A DNA stretch of 64,000 nucleotides from Pelobates cultripes (lineage: Eukaryota > Chordata > Amphibia > Anura > Pelobatidae): the NCBI GenBank assembly GCA_933207985.1, contig OW240914.1, positions 134,683,878 through 134,747,877 on the forward strand, read 5' to 3'. A model generated the notes under the pieces. It was given only the letters and a program-made list of their open reading frames with translations, was not told the origin of the DNA and did not search any database. The translations under genes were made by a program, and so were the position numbers. Every line of letters starts with the position of its first letter. Position 1 is the first letter of the stretch. Positions 21,766 through 34,634 of the stretch are shown in pieces.

Positions 21766-23901
21766 GTGTCTGTCAAGAAGACAGACATTATTCCTGCTCC
21801 CACCTCAGCTCCCACCTCAAACAAGAGCGGCAAGACCGAAAACCCAAACCGATCATGTCCTATCCAAAAGAAGCCACATCCCCTCAAAAAATGTATTGGC
21901 TTTAGGAAGAAGCCTCTACAAGAACGAAATGAACTCCTAAAGACCTTTGGGGTATGTTATAGGTGCTGTGCTTCCACTGATCACTTTGCCAAGGAATGTA
22001 AAACCCCTATCAAGTGCATAGAGTGTGGTTCCGAGGACCATGTACAAGCTCTCCATCCACTCGAAGCCAACCCTTCACAATCTGCAAACCTTTCTCCCAG
22101 GTCAAATCACTACGGGAAGAGTACAGATCAGGTGCCTAATTCCACCACGATATTTTCCTCATGCACTGAAGTCTGTGGGGAAGACCACTGTGACAAGTCT
22201 TGCGCTAAAATATGCCTAGTGAATGTCCACCACAAGGATCAACCAGAAAAGACTTTAAAGGTGTATGCTATCTTAGATGATCAAAGCAATCGATCACTTG
22301 CCCGATCCGAACTGTTTGATCTATTTTGCATAAGAGGAGAGGTTCACCCTTACACCTTAGGCACTTGTAGCGGCACTACAGAGGTCTTTGGAAGAAGGGC
22401 CCATGGATTTATTGTGTCCTCTCTAGGCGATAACTTACAATTACCCTTACCTACACTTGTAGAGTGCAACCAGATACCAGCCAACAAAGAAGAAATACCT
22501 ACACCAGACGTTGCCTTCTACCACCCTCACCTAAAGTCAATAGCAAGTGAAATCCCACCACTTGACAAAGATGCTAAAATCCTTCTTGTACTAGGAAGAG
22601 ATATTCTAAGGGTCCACAAGGTGCACAGGCAGGTCAGCGGACCTCCAGATACTCCATTTGCCCAGTACCTGGAATTAGGCTGGGTCATCATAGGTAATGT
22701 CTGTATAGGCAAAATGAAAAGGCCTACTAACATTTCTTCATTCAAGACAAATGTATTGCCGAATGGTCGTAATACTCACTTTGAGCCATGCCCACATCAC
22801 TACTGGGTGAAGGAGAAGATAACTAGCTGCAAGTTGCAACATGGCAACACAAACCTTTCCCGCACATACGATGACATCAACAAAGAGGTAATTGATTACC
22901 GAATGAGGGTGCATGTCTTTGGAAACAGCCCTTCCCCAGCTGTAGCAATCTATGGACTAAAAAAGACAGCCCAGCTTGGAGAAGCGGAGTATGGATCCGA
23001 CGCTCATCAATTTGTCGAAAGAAACTTATACGTAGTCGACGGGCTCAAATCCTTTCCTACTGCTAAAGAAGCAATTGATCTTCTCACCAGAACAAAGGAG
23101 ATGCTATCCGTAGCAAACTTGAGACTCCACAAGATTATATCCAACAGCCAAGAGCTAATGAATGCATTTCATTCTGAGGACTATGCTGCCAGCGTGAAAG
23201 ACCTTGACCTTGGGTCAGAAACGCCTTCTTTGCAGAGAAGTCTAGGTCTGCTGTGGAACATCAAAGAAAACACATTCACCTTTCAAGTGTCAACCTGTGA
23301 CAAACCTTTTACCAAGAGAGGAGTCTTGTCCATGGTGAATAGCATCTATGACCCACTGGGATTTATAGCCCCAGTCACCACCCAAGGTAAGATGCTTTTA
23401 AGACAGCTTACTACTGATAATATAGATTGGGACACTCCGTTACCTATGGAGAAACAACAAAGATGGGAGAAATGGAGAGGTTCTCTGAAGCCACTAGAAC
23501 AGCTCCAAATTCCACGTTGCTATGCCCCAGTCTCCATTTCAGCCGCTAACCAGAGGGAAATCCATATTTTCTCAGACGCATCAGTTGAAGCTATAGCTGC
23601 AGTGGCCTATTTGAAGACCTTAGGGATCAATGGAGACATACATTGCAATTTTGTCCTAGGCAAGGCAAAGCTAACACCAAAACCTGCACTTACCATACCC
23701 AGACTTGAACTTTGTGCAGCCATGCTAGCAGTGAAAGATAGAGAAGTCTGTCGCAACGAGTGGCCTATGGGTCTTGTAACAAGTGTAATGCCCAGCGATG
23801 ATGGAAAGGTTCACAAGGTTGAGATTAAGAAAACCAAAGGAGGTTCAGCTCGGACTTTCTCACGACCAACCACAGAATTGGTACTTCTCCCAAGCGAGTG
23901 A
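21766..23901 (+). pseudogene. BEL pol remnant: zinc knuckles, protease, partial RT, RNase H, C-terminal domain
   Basis: 711 open codons. The GTG at 21766 is an arbitrary left limit, not a start. Zinc knuckles occupy residues 64-78 (CX2CX5HX4C) and 84-97 (CX2CX4HX4H). The protease active site is DDQS at 171-174. The sequence passes at about residue 375 straight into the palm of RT, so the fingers are missing. The catalytic box reads YVVD (422-425) in place of YxDD. RNase H-like FSDAS is near 605. At about residue 660 it jumps to the C-terminal post-integrase domain, so the integrase core is gone. Both junctions are in frame. Confidence 0.85.
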
Positions 23902-24165
23902 CTAAAGCAAGAGTACCAGACTATACGGTGCTATGGCGGGGAGAACGCCACTATAACTGTTAACTTGCCACTGTTGAAGCTCCACGGCTATAAACTGTGG
24001 ACTACGGGACTTTAGCCATCCGTTATTGGACTTCACGTTTGGTTGTTTATTTACTGCATACCTTCTCTGTTTTGCAGGTATCTCGTATTTATGGTCTACA
24101 CACCAGTATTATTTCCAATGTATCACTTACAGGTTTAAGTCGGACATTTAGACATTTGGACTTAT

Positions 24166-24203
<38 letters not shown>

Positions 24204-24235
24204 GGCTTTGAAATCTAAAGATTTCAGGCGGGGAG
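23902..24235 (+). other. BEL 3' untranslated region
   Basis: Non-coding tail of the element with a (TA)n tract at about 24170-24201, ending in the polypurine tract next to the 3' LTR. Confidence 0.7.
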
Positions 24236-24607
24236 TGTCATGTTACATGATATTGTTTTATTATAATATATGTTTCTTTAATGTTCATCTTAAGTTTGTC
24301 CCTTGGGCCACTCCATAGTTTACATGCTGCTTCAGGTACTCCCCTCCCCCTTTCCTGTTCTAGTGTTTTCTATGCTGGACATTCATATGTGACTTGTATC
24401 TCTCCTAACCTGTATGGAAGAATTGTTCTTTTACCTGTTGTAACTGCACATTCTACAGATCATAGGACGAATAAACATCGCCAAATCTTCTTTCATGTGA
24501 GTTGTGACTGAGTAAACTATCTGGGAAGGTGATTTGGTATGGATAATCTCATCAGGGCAATGAGCTCCTGAAAACCACATGCATAGCCTTTGCAGCCGTT
24601 CCTGAAT
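24236..24607 (+). repeat. BEL 3' LTR
   Basis: About 372 bp starting TGTCATGTTACATGATATTG. It is directly preceded by a purine tract AGGCGGGGAG (24226-24235), the expected plus-strand primer site. The target duplication ACATAC follows. Confidence 0.9.
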
Positions 24608-24959
24608 ACATACAGTAGGGAAGGGGAACAAAGTGACACAAGATTTGTGGGAGGCAACGCTGGGCTGGGGAAAAAGAGACAGACAGTGACTGGGAGAAGA
24701 GAAAGAGGCACATAGAGTCTGGAGTTAGAAAGAGACACACAGATGAGATTTGGAAGGGGAGAAAGAGCCAAAGTGGCTAAGGCTAAGAACAACACAAAAG
24801 GGGCTGGGGGAAAGAGAAATACAGAGGCTGGAGAAGGGTAAAAAGAAACACACCGGGACTGGGATGAAGTAAAAGATGCCCAAGGGTCGCTGTAAGAGAA
24901 AAAAAGGAGACAATTGGAGACAAGATACACTAAACAAGGTAAAGGTAATAGACGTAAAT

Positions 24960-24980
24960 TGATGTGATCCTGACAGTAAT

Positions 24981-25019
<39 letters not shown>

Positions 25020-25561
25020 TGTATATTGATGTGTGTATTAGTATATTATGCCTATAATATTTACACATATAGTAATATACATTTATATATGCATAATACA
25101 CACATAAATGTCATTAAATATGTCAAAATATATATATATATATTTATTTATTTAATGAGCACGTATTGGCCCTGTCTTGTTGCTAGTTGCATACTCATGC
25201 ACAATAACATATTCAAAGTGAAGAGCGCACCCATAGAACTTCAAAATTAACCAGATCACTTCATTTTTTTAGTTGTGCAACTGCAGACATTCAGCATTTC
25301 AGTACCATTACTAAAATGTCCTTAATAGGCCAAAGTAGTTGTACTGAAACATTGATTACATGCAAATGTACGTCTGCTTAAAATAAAGGCGCTCTTTTGT
25401 TTATTTTGAAGCCCTATATGCGTTCCTTCGTTGGTGTAAGAGTTTTCAATTTCAAGTTATTTTTTCACCCGCTTTATCAGCACACTATGCTGGCGCGACG
25501 CATTATTGAGTTGGGATAGAATTTTTTTCCAGGGCTGATTTTAGTTCCCAGTCCGGCCCTG
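24960..25561. repeat. hAT 3' module, copy 1
   Basis: (AT)n tracts (24986-25016, 25130-25150) are followed by GAGCACGTATTGGCCCTGTC, a GAAGCCCTATATGCG block and the terminal CCAGGGCTGATTTTAGTTCC plus hAT end. The same series recurs at 25820-26425. This copy terminates the target-duplication-flanked hAT. Confidence 0.8.
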
Positions 25562-25819
25562 CCTAACATTATAGTGTCTTTTGGTGTGTGTGTGTCCCGG
25601 CATGTAAAGGGTTAAAAAAAAAAAACCTTTAGTCATTGACCAGACACCGTTGCCAATGTCCCCTGGCGGGAGGTGAGAATGCATCTTCAACTGTGTCTCC
25701 TGCTCTCCCTGTAACTCAGTTTTTCAGCACAGGAGGTGATTGACAGGTGAGAGAAAGACCTCATATTAAATAGGTTTTTCTGCCAATATATACATTTTGA
25801 TAACAATCCTGCTAACACA

Positions 25820-26425
25820 ATACACAGATAAAAGTTGTCATTAATATGATTCTGGCAGTAATATATATGCATGTGTATATATATATATATATATATATGC
25901 ACACATGTATATTATTTATTAGTAATATATATAATTATGCCTATAATATTTACACTTATAATAATACACATGTATATATGCATAATACACATAGAAATGT
26001 CATAAATATATATGTAATGAGCACGCATTGGCCCAGTCTTGTTTCTAGGTGTGCACTCCAGCACCATAACATATCCAAAGTGAAGAAAACACTCATTGGA
26101 CTTCAAAATAAATAAGATAACTTCACTTTTTACATCTGTGCAACAGCAAATATTGACCATTTTAGCCCCATTACCAAACTTTCCTTAATATGTCAAAATA
26201 ATTAGATTGAAACGTTGATTATATACAACATATATATGCGCTTATGCATAAAATAAATCCGCACTTTTGTTTATAATGAAGCCCTATGAGTCCTTTTTCC
26301 ATGTTTAAATCGTTTTCAAAATGAAGTTATCTTTTCCACCTATGTACCTGCAAACTATGCTGGCACAACACATTATTGGGCTAGTATAGAATTTTTTTCC
26401 AGGGCTGTTTTTAGTTCCCAGTTCG
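25820..26425. mobile_element. hAT 3' module, copy 2
   Basis: A diverged direct repeat (roughly 80% by eye) of 24960-25561. It has the same order of (AT)n, GAGCACGCATTGGCCCAGTC, GAAGCCCTATGAG and CCAGGGCTGTTTTTAGTTCC, ending CAGTTCGGTCCTG. It is a 5'-truncated second copy of the same hAT family, older than copy 1 to judge by its decayed end. No clear target duplication. Confidence 0.75.
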
Positions 26426-26429
26426 GTCC

Positions 26430-28190
26430 TGACTGACTCTGCCTAAGTTAAAAAAAAAGCAATTAAGGGGTGTGTTTGATAACAGATACTTTGTGTTATA
26501 GGCCACTTACCTACATCAGTATGTAACCAAAGCAATCCTGATGTTTGTAAATTACATTTACTCTGTATGAGCATCATTGCAATGTATTATTTAACTTGTT
26601 TAAAAAGTTTAGGATGTTAGAAAATATGTCATACTCAAAATGTGTTTACATTAGTGTGTTGCACGTGACCCAATTTTCTTATCTAAGTGCTCAGGCAGTT
26701 GCACCCCACCCGGAATTCGCATTGAAGAATCAACCCAACCTATCTGGCAAATTGAGTGGTATAGAAAGTCAGGCTATGGCAGGAGAAAGGTTAATGCAGT
26801 GTTACTGTAAGGGGTTAATGGAGTCATTAAATTTGAGATTAACCTTATATTTGCAGTTTTCAGTTTTGCAACTCTCGTTTTCCAAATTTAGAGATTTAAC
26901 TAATATTGTTTTGAAACAATATTGGTTTTACCCACGTTTTTATGTATTTTTTTCTCTAATAGTGAATAAAAATCCAGGAGCATTGCAGCTCAACACTGGA
27001 GTATTATTTCCTTTTTCCCTAATGGAACTGTAAGGTGAAAGCAATTAATGTTAGACATTATTAATAAATAGGATCACACATTCTGTGCCAAAACACAATT
27101 ATCTAAAACATAGGTAAACCCTACAGTCTGACAGTCTGCAAATGAAACTGTATAGAAAGACATGTAACTTTATAGTCATTTTTAGATTTATACAGAAAAA
27201 TAATGAAAACATTTTCATAGAATATAATACTAGCAGCATGCTGTGTGCAAGTCTTTTACATAACACAAACACATTTCAAATTTAGGATCAAATTGGTCAA
27301 GTTAGTAGCTTACTTAGAGAATTTTTCCAGTCTAGCTATTTTGTCGTTAACTTTGAAATTCACTTTGAATTCTCAACAATTCCCACTTTATTGGATAACC
27401 CTCAATACTCCCCTTTTCTCTCGGCTCAGCCATTTAAAGGGATTTAATTAATAAACTAACTTTATGCTATCTTTTCCTAAACACACAGGTGTGCCATGGT
27501 GACACCTGCGCTCTGCTACAACTATAATCACCACACCGATTTACAGTAACATAACACTCTTTTATCTCTTTGCTTTTCCACACAACTGACTAGCTCTACA
27601 ATAGCATCCATTTAGAGTCTTGGTATAACTCCACTGTTTCCCACAGACTTTTCTCCTTTAACTCCTCTATAAATGCATATGTTTTACCACTGCAGCTCCT
27701 ACTGACTTATACTTTCACTGCTATTTCCACACTTCGGACAAGGCACCTCAGTCAAGTTGTATGATGTCTCAGGTGCTGTCTTTTTCCAAGAGTACTGTAG
27801 TCGCCTCTGTGTTTGGCGGTATCCAGACTGTCTCTCGGCTACACTGTCCCTCTCAGCGCACGAAGTAACATTCTACTGAGAATTTTCACAGCCAGAGAGG
27901 AGATAAGTGAGTGGCAGAGGGTGTAACTGTAGATTGCTAGTTACTCCAAGGGAAGATTACAGACAAACGCACAAGAAGTGTGAATAGAACGGCTGTTGGG
28001 AAGGAGTTGGCGTGAATTAAAGGTGAAATAAGTGGGCTGAGGAGGGCAAACAATAGGGTAAAGAAAGGAAGGTTAGAGAGGCAGCTGAGCTAAAAGTTCT
28101 AGATGTAATTCGGAAATTGTACAAGTTCTGAGCCATAATAAAATGTACAATTTGCGCGTTGTGCTTGTCTAATCATAATTTAAGGATTTC
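26430..28190. other. AT-rich sequence without recognisable gene
   Basis: Contains a 145-codon open frame (26596-27033, plus) with no recognisable domain, most likely chance. The part from 27640 to 28100 is closer to average composition, but I could assign nothing to it. Confidence 0.45.
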
Positions 28191-28193
28191 TTT

Positions 28194-28510
28194 TTAAAGG
28201 GACACTATAGGCACCCGGGCCACTTCAGCTTATTGAAGTTGTCTGGGTGCAGTGTCCAAGGCCCCTTAATGCTGCAATTGTAATTATTGCAGTTTTTGAT
28301 AAACTGCAAAAATTATCTTGCAGGGTTAACTGCACCTTTAGTGGTGGTCTACCAGGCAGCCACTAGAGGGACTTTCGGGTGGTTAGGCGACTTTTGGAAT
28401 GTCTTCACGCTATGTATGAGGACATCCAACGTCACCCAGAACCCCATAAGACAGCATTATACAATGCTTTATTATGGGGGAAATCCTAAAAATAAATGTA
28501 TATATTTTAG
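28194..28510. mobile_element. T2-like MITE, truncated at right
   Basis: Begins TTAAAGGGACACTATAGGCA and has the subterminal GCCACTTCAGCTTATTGAAG arm of the family. The right terminal repeat is missing, and the copy ends where a second small MITE begins at 28511. Confidence 0.75.
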
Positions 28511-28590
28511 TTAACCCCTTAAGGACACATGACGTGTGTGATATGTTATGATTCCCTTTTATTCCAGAATCTTGGTACTTAAGGGGTTAA
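28511..28590. mobile_element. 80-bp palindromic MITE, piggyBac-like (TTAA)
   Basis: Runs from TTAACCCCTTAAGGAC to GTACTTAAGGGGTTAA. TTAA occurs at both outer ends and the inner arms are CCCCTTAAGGAC. A second copy of identical length lies at 46812-46891. TTAA targets are shared by piggyBac and Kolobok, so the superfamily is inferred. Confidence 0.75.
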
Positions 28591-29732
28591 ACAAAAAGAC
28601 TTCCCATAATGTTTTTTTCCTGGCCCAAGGTAAGGAAGGGGGGAATTCTGTTTAATAGATTAAACCATGCTTACACAGCATTGCAGTCAATGGGGTGTTA
28701 AATTCCCATTTAAAGAGCAGTATAAAGGTTCACTTTGAGGACTGTATACAGAGCATCTGACAGTGTGGGGTCATTTTAAGATGACCCCAGCTTAAAATGA
28801 CCCCAGCTTATCGAGGGTAGCCAGGTATTGATTGATACATGGGACCCCCTAGTGTGAGCAGCAATTTTACCCTGCTCACTCCAAAAGTTCTAACATGTCA
28901 ATATGTCCTAATGACCTTAACGACCTAAAAGCCAAGCATAGTACTAACACGTAATTTAAAAACTTTAGATCAGCTAATAAAAACTATTTCTTTTTTTGCA
29001 TTTTGTTTTAGAATTTCTGTAAGAACTAAGAATAATACTCTTTTGGTATTTGGTGTTTGGTTACCTCTCGCACTTGTTTGCCATCTAAACTCACAAACAC
29101 TTCACATCCATAAAGTCAATCTATAGATAAACATGGTTAATAAAAAATATAATTTAAAATTGTTTTATATATTTCCTCATTTTGATGTAAAGTAAGAAAT
29201 TAATACTAATTTTAAAATGACAATTTTATGTATAAATTGTCACTGACTTTTTTCAGTTCCTGAATTATTCAAGGTTAGGACCTATCCAGGTCACTAAATT
29301 TTTCTGGGACATTGTTATACATTTAGTTTGTTTTAGTTTATTTTTTCTTATCTATATTATTCTTGTATCTGATGCTGGTGAGTCACCTATTAATGCTGCT
29401 AGTATACCTGACACTGGTTTGTCATCTTTAAACTGTGTCAGTATTTACAATACATAGTAAAGACAAAAATGATTTATATATATATATATATTCACAATGC
29501 TCTTACAACAGATTATTCAAATACACGTTCGCATATTTAGCACTAGCACTATTTATCTCCCACATTTAAATTAGTGTAAGACCCACCGATATTGGGGCAC
29601 TGTGAGGTAGTGGTGGGCTTAACACAATATGGATTTATGGTGGAACTGGATCCCCATATTTGCTTGCTGAGATAAGTGATTTTAAGTAGCCTTATGAAAT
29701 TTAAAAGTGTATTTTTATGTGTGCGCTGTTCC
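28591..29732. other. AT-rich sequence without recognisable gene
   Basis: Shows a short local duplication ATGACCCCAGCTTA (28782-28810) and a (TA)n tract near 29477-29491. Otherwise nothing supportable. Confidence 0.45.
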
Positions 29733-30185
29733 TTAAAGGATCACTATAGTGTCAGGAAAAGAAACTCGTTTTCCTGATACTATATAATCCTTAGGTCTCC
29801 CCCACCTTCAGGGCCCCCCTTCTGCTGGGTTGGGGTGACCTCTCCTCCTCCTCCGATGTCAGCTCCCGAGTGGAGCCGAATGTGCATGCGCAGCCAGAGC
29901 CACACGCGCATTAAAAAAGGCCAATGGGAAAGCATTTCTCAAAGCTTTACTATGGACGTTCTGCGTGCTCAATGGGATTTTCGCATTGAGGATTGCGGAA
30001 GCGGCCTCTAGTGGCTGTCAGGAAGACAGCCACTAGACTAGAGGCTGGATTAACCCTGCAATGTAAACATAGCAGTTTCTCTGAAACTGCTATGTTTACA
30101 GCTGCAGGGTTAAAACTAGGGGGACCTGGCACCCAGACCACTTCATTGAGCTGAAGTGGTCTGGGTGACTTTAGTGGTCCTTTAA
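29733..30185. mobile_element. Complete T2-like MITE (453 bp)
   Basis: TTAAAGGATCACTATAGTGT at the left and GACTTTAGTGGTCCTTTAA at the right give inverted ends within TTAA. Internal CpG-rich GCATGCGCAGCCAGAGC and a GTTTACAGCTGCAGGGTTAA block match the copies at 1-300 and 62360-62812. The length equals that of the 62360 copy exactly. Confidence 0.88.
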
Positions 30186-33100
30186 TCTATTATAAAGTAT
30201 TTACAATACAAGCAACTCTATCTGAGCATCAAATTATTAGCCCAAAAAATTTAAATACCCATCAACCCATTAATATAGTGCCCTTTACGATTTTACACCC
30301 TCACACATATGATGCACTTTTGTTTACATTGATTACAGACACAGTGTGAAATGTTAGTAAAAGCAAATATACTATTTTCTCCGGTGTGACAAAATTAGAT
30401 ACAAATTGTCAAATATCTTCCTTGTAGGTATTTTTCCAAGGACCCTGAAAGTATTCCTAACAATGAAGGTTACTCAAAATGGCTACAGAATGTTAAAATA
30501 AAATCTGCATTTGAGCACAATACCCATATACAGTAAATTCAGGTAAATCATATATTTCTTAAATAATGGCATTTACATTTTCTATAGCAATCATCAATTT
30601 CTGTCATGCTAATGTAATGCTAACAATGACGTGGTCGAGTTCATTCACTCCTCCCCCTCCATGACTGTAAGAATGATATGAACCACTGAAACTTCCGTTG
30701 CTGTTTGAATGCAGGGGGCAAGCCTATATTTTCAGCCAACTTGTTGGCTTTACAAAACCTTGTTGGTTAAAAAACGGCAGATGAGAAGACATGTATGGGT
30801 TGAAATAAGATGGCAAGGCACAAATACAAAGGAAGGCACAACATTACTTTTACTTAATAGGAAAGGGGAATGTCACGCTACAGAGGACAAAAATAGTAAT
30901 GGGGATAGGAAAGACAGACTGCAGTGCAAGAAAGAAAAAAGAAAAGTGAAACAAAGAGGCTTTTAAAATGGCAGAAATATGGATATGGAAAAATTGAGAA
31001 ACAACTAACTGCAACAGTAAACTAAAAGAAGAAAGTGAGAAAATGGGCAGTTAGAAACAGATATGAAAAGGTTAGAGGCAAATTAATTAGGGAATGGAAG
31101 TAGATGTAAAATGTGTTGGGAAAAAGAGGCAAAAGTGGGTAACATGCAGATGGAGAAGAGGGCGCAATGTAAGAGCAAAGCAACATTTAGTGACATTTAG
31201 TTTATAGTGTGAAGCCGAGGCATTGCGAGAGTACATCTATAAAGAGTAATGATGATGGAAATTGAGGAGTGCTGAGGGTAAACATAGCTGAATGTGGAAA
31301 TAGCCATTAAAAATTGAGCTTGATAAAGGGAGGATTAGCTGTAGAAAAGAAGGGAGACATGCAGTATAGAATATTTATATCACAAACATATAGATGAGAT
31401 GTGATTGAGGTTTTGAAGATGAAATGAGCTAGGAAAACAAAATAAATAAGAAAATAGAAAAAGAAAAGACCACTAAAGAGATAAACAGTACACTTAGATT
31501 ACAATTTAAAATTTAGGTGAAGGAAGATAAGAATAACAGAGAAAGATGTGGGAATATAAATGGTGGAAGGAGACAAGACAGAGAGAATGGGGATTGAAAA
31601 GCAAAGTGTTAGAGATAGATGGAAACATGTGGCAGGTAGGAGGTCAAAAATTGACAGATGAGGGGAAGGGAGGGGTAAATGGGGTAAAAAGGACTTAACT
31701 GTGGGAGAAATGATGATTTGCCTCAAAGAGTTAAAGTAGATGTAAAACAGACTTTGAAGAGAAAAAACTAAAGGGGAGCTAAAGAACCCTCCTCACTAGG
31801 ACAAAAAAATAGGAAGAATATAGCAAGTAGAAGGAGGGAGAGGATGGGAGAGATGGTAAAACTGTCAGAGCATCAGACAGTGAGAGGGAGAGGACAGACA
31901 ATAACAGATAAGAGCAAAGGTACTATGAACAAAGTGAAAGGTACTGAACAGCAAACAAAACACATGAAACAGTGTATGTGCACCTGTGTGTCAATCTGCT
32001 ATCTGTCTGTGCGGTTCTTCAGTCTGTTTTTTTCCACTTTTCAGGCAGAATGAGGAGTAATGAATTCCTGCTCAGGGCGAGGACTTTCCTGCCCAGCCCT
32101 GGACACAGAGCGTTAGCTCAGTGGGTCAGGACCTTCCAGCCAAGACATTGTGTGCTGCATTCATAATGCAGACATTGTACACATGCAAAAATGACGCTGG
32201 ATACGCTTGCAGGATTATATAGACATGTACACAAATCAGCACTGCATATAATGATATCTTACATCTGCTTTTTTTATATATACTTAACATGAATGCCATA
32301 AATTACAGTAAGAATATGTTTCACCTATTCCTATTTAAGATGTTAATCAAAGTGTATACTTGAAAACATACACACAATCTCCCCCCCCTCCCCCCATTCT
32401 CCCCCCCATCCCCATTACCCTTACCCCCATACTGGTTAACCACAGTTCCTAGTTTAATTAATAAACACCAAAATGTCTGTATAAATATTTTTAAAAATGA
32501 TAATACCTCAGTACGGATTGGTTTGGTAGCGAGTTTCCAAACCTTCAGAAATTCAGCAAGCTTTGCTTAGATATTTTCAAAGGTTATTCACACTACTATG
32601 AATTATTGTGGATGGACTAGGCGGGGATTGTAAATTGTGGGCCAACATAGCCAAGCTGGAAGAATAGCGGAACAGGAGGTTTTTCCTATTTGCTATTTTG
32701 CAAGTCTTTGGCCAGTTCTCAGTTTAAGGAACTTGGAACTTGTGCATTACAAAGCTCTAAATGTTTCAATACACAAAGTCAGAATTACTTTCGAACAGGG
32801 TTATTTACTTAAGTGAAAATTCTAAATGAATTTCAGATTTAAGGTCAGAGTAGCTGAACTGAAGCCAAAGATGACTTAGAGAATTTTTCCAGTTTGGCTC
32901 CTTTTTACCTTAGTTTAAGATTCACCTTGAATTCGCATTTTAGTGAATAATCTTGTAAGAGTTTGATCATGTATAACTCCTGCTTTTGTTGCCTATGTAA
33001 ATTGAAAACGTTTTTGTTTTTTAACATGAATACGTACATTGTCTAGAATCTAGACTGGATCCAATTGGGGTGGACTGGCTGATACCGCGATCACATGACT

Positions 33101-34634
33101 CGGATTGCAAGATTGCCTGTGGGAGGATTGCATGGGTTGTCAGGCAGTTCCCTCAATATATAAATAATATAATAATTTGTTTAAGTTAAATTATGTGTGG
33201 GTATATATATATATATATATATCAAAATACACTTTGAAATGATATATAAAATGTAATCCTACGTGTATATTTATGTATTATTTTTACATGATGATATGCT
33301 TTTATTAATTATATATTGGGGACCTACCTGACAACCCAGGCAGAAAGTCCAGAGAATTTAATTAGCAAGCCCTATATTTGACCCTGTAAGTTTCCAAAAC
33401 CGAATAAAACCTATACATGGGGAATACTGTTGTACTCATGAGACATCAATTAAAACAAATGTGTGTATTTTATTGCAGTAAAACCTAACAATATTATGAC
33501 TTTCACAGTTAAAATGTCACTCAGAACTTGGAAAATAACTACAGACATCCCAACATGCAAAAGCTCATTTCAAGGAGGTGGCTTCACCAGCAACTGCACA
33601 CCCCACGTGTGCAATGCCAGGCACGCACATGCGCATCCCAAAACGCACACAGCCACCAAACATGTATGATCAATGGCATGATATTTTATTATGACAGAAC
33701 ACAACTATTTACATATTACAACTATTTACACACGGACTCATGCACATACCTTGACACACAGATACAGACACTGACACATACATACACAGATACACACACA
33801 TAATCAGATACATACACTGGCACAAACTTATATACAAACTGACATACAGATACACACACTCAAATACACACAGATACGCAGACTGGTATATACACACACT
33901 TAGATACACTCATTGGCACATACACACACTTAGATACATACATATACACACACTGACACATACACACTCACTCAGATGCACACTGACACACAAATATACA
34001 CACACACTCAAATACACATAGATACACACACACACTTAGATACATACAGACACACTGGCACATACACCATATAGCTCAAACTCCAGTTTTTGTTTTGGTT
34101 CAGAACTTGTACAATTGCCTCTGTCCTTAAGGGGCTAATATGGTGACTGCAACATAAAAAACAACATAGTGTGTACTGCCAAATTAGCCTGTTGAGAATA
34201 GACATGCAGTGCTTCATTGCTTCATACTGGGTGTGTATTCAATGTCACGGTGTTGAGAAAACCCCAGCACACTGAAAAATGTTAGAGAAATGTGAACACA
34301 CATTATTTCATATATACAATCACTCAATGGATAGGCAAGTCATACTAAATAATGCAACTCAACAATGCACTTTGCAGCAAGCTTCATCAAATAGGCTAAG
34401 CCAGCATGAAACAATGCAGCATGTTTAGTAGGTCTGTGAGCCCTTGTGTCAAACAACAAAATGAGATCACTTTTTGAACAACACTGGGAGAATTCTTTAC
34501 TGGAGTACATTTGAACATGGTGAAGTGAGAGTTGATCATTACTGACTCAATGTGCTTATTATTGTTAGTGTGAACAAACAAGCATTGGTTATCATATGTG
34601 CTGGACACCAGAAGACCAGCAGAACCTTAGGTCT
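30186..34634. other. Unassigned sequence with purine-rich and simple-repeat tracts
   Basis: 30700-31980 is strongly purine-biased on the plus strand (GAAA, AGGA and GAGA words) without tandem units. A C-rich run lies at about 32381-32425. Microsatellites occur at about 33204-33220 (TA) and 33600-34075. No protein domain or splice-bounded exon was recognised. A tRNA A-box-like TTAGCTCAGTGGGTCAGG at about 32112 lacks a matching B box. Confidence 0.45.
33715..34070. repeat. CA-rich minisatellite (ACACACAGATACA units)
   Basis: Diverged tandem ACACACTGACACATACACAC and CAGATACACACAC units. Open frames through it are compositional. Confidence 0.9.

Larger units (their letters stand above)
19357..24607 (+). 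mobile_element. BEL/Pao LTR retrotransposon, degenerate and internally deleted
   Basis: Direct LTRs at 19357-19738 and 24236-24607 bound a gag-pol interior, with the 6-bp target duplication ACATAC at 19351-19356 and 24608-24613. The order gag, zinc knuckles, aspartic protease, reverse transcriptase, RNase H and C-terminal domain fits the BEL/Pao superfamily, which makes 4-6 bp duplications. It is dead: gag has stops and a frameshift, half of the RT and nearly all of the integrase are missing, and the RT active site is altered. Confidence 0.92.
18529..25561. mobile_element. hAT element interrupted by a BEL retrotransposon
   Basis: The left end CATGGCCAGACTGGCCCACC and right end CCCAGTCCGGCCCTG are inverted. 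CCTAACAT flanks both sides exactly (18521-18528 and 25562-25569). Removing the BEL insertion leaves a non-autonomous element of about 1.8 kb with a large hairpin, a GA minisatellite and AT microsatellites. No transposase is encoded. The left terminal CAGGG has mutated to CATGG, which may reduce mobility. Confidence 0.85.

Noticed and set aside
26596..27033. 145-codon open frame as a host exon
   Set aside because: No recognisable domain, AT-driven codon use and no splice or promoter context.
32105..32165. Possible tRNA (A-box-like TTAGCTCAGTGGGTCAGG)
   Set aside because: No B box, no acceptor pairing and no T arm. At most a decayed tRNA-derived fragment.
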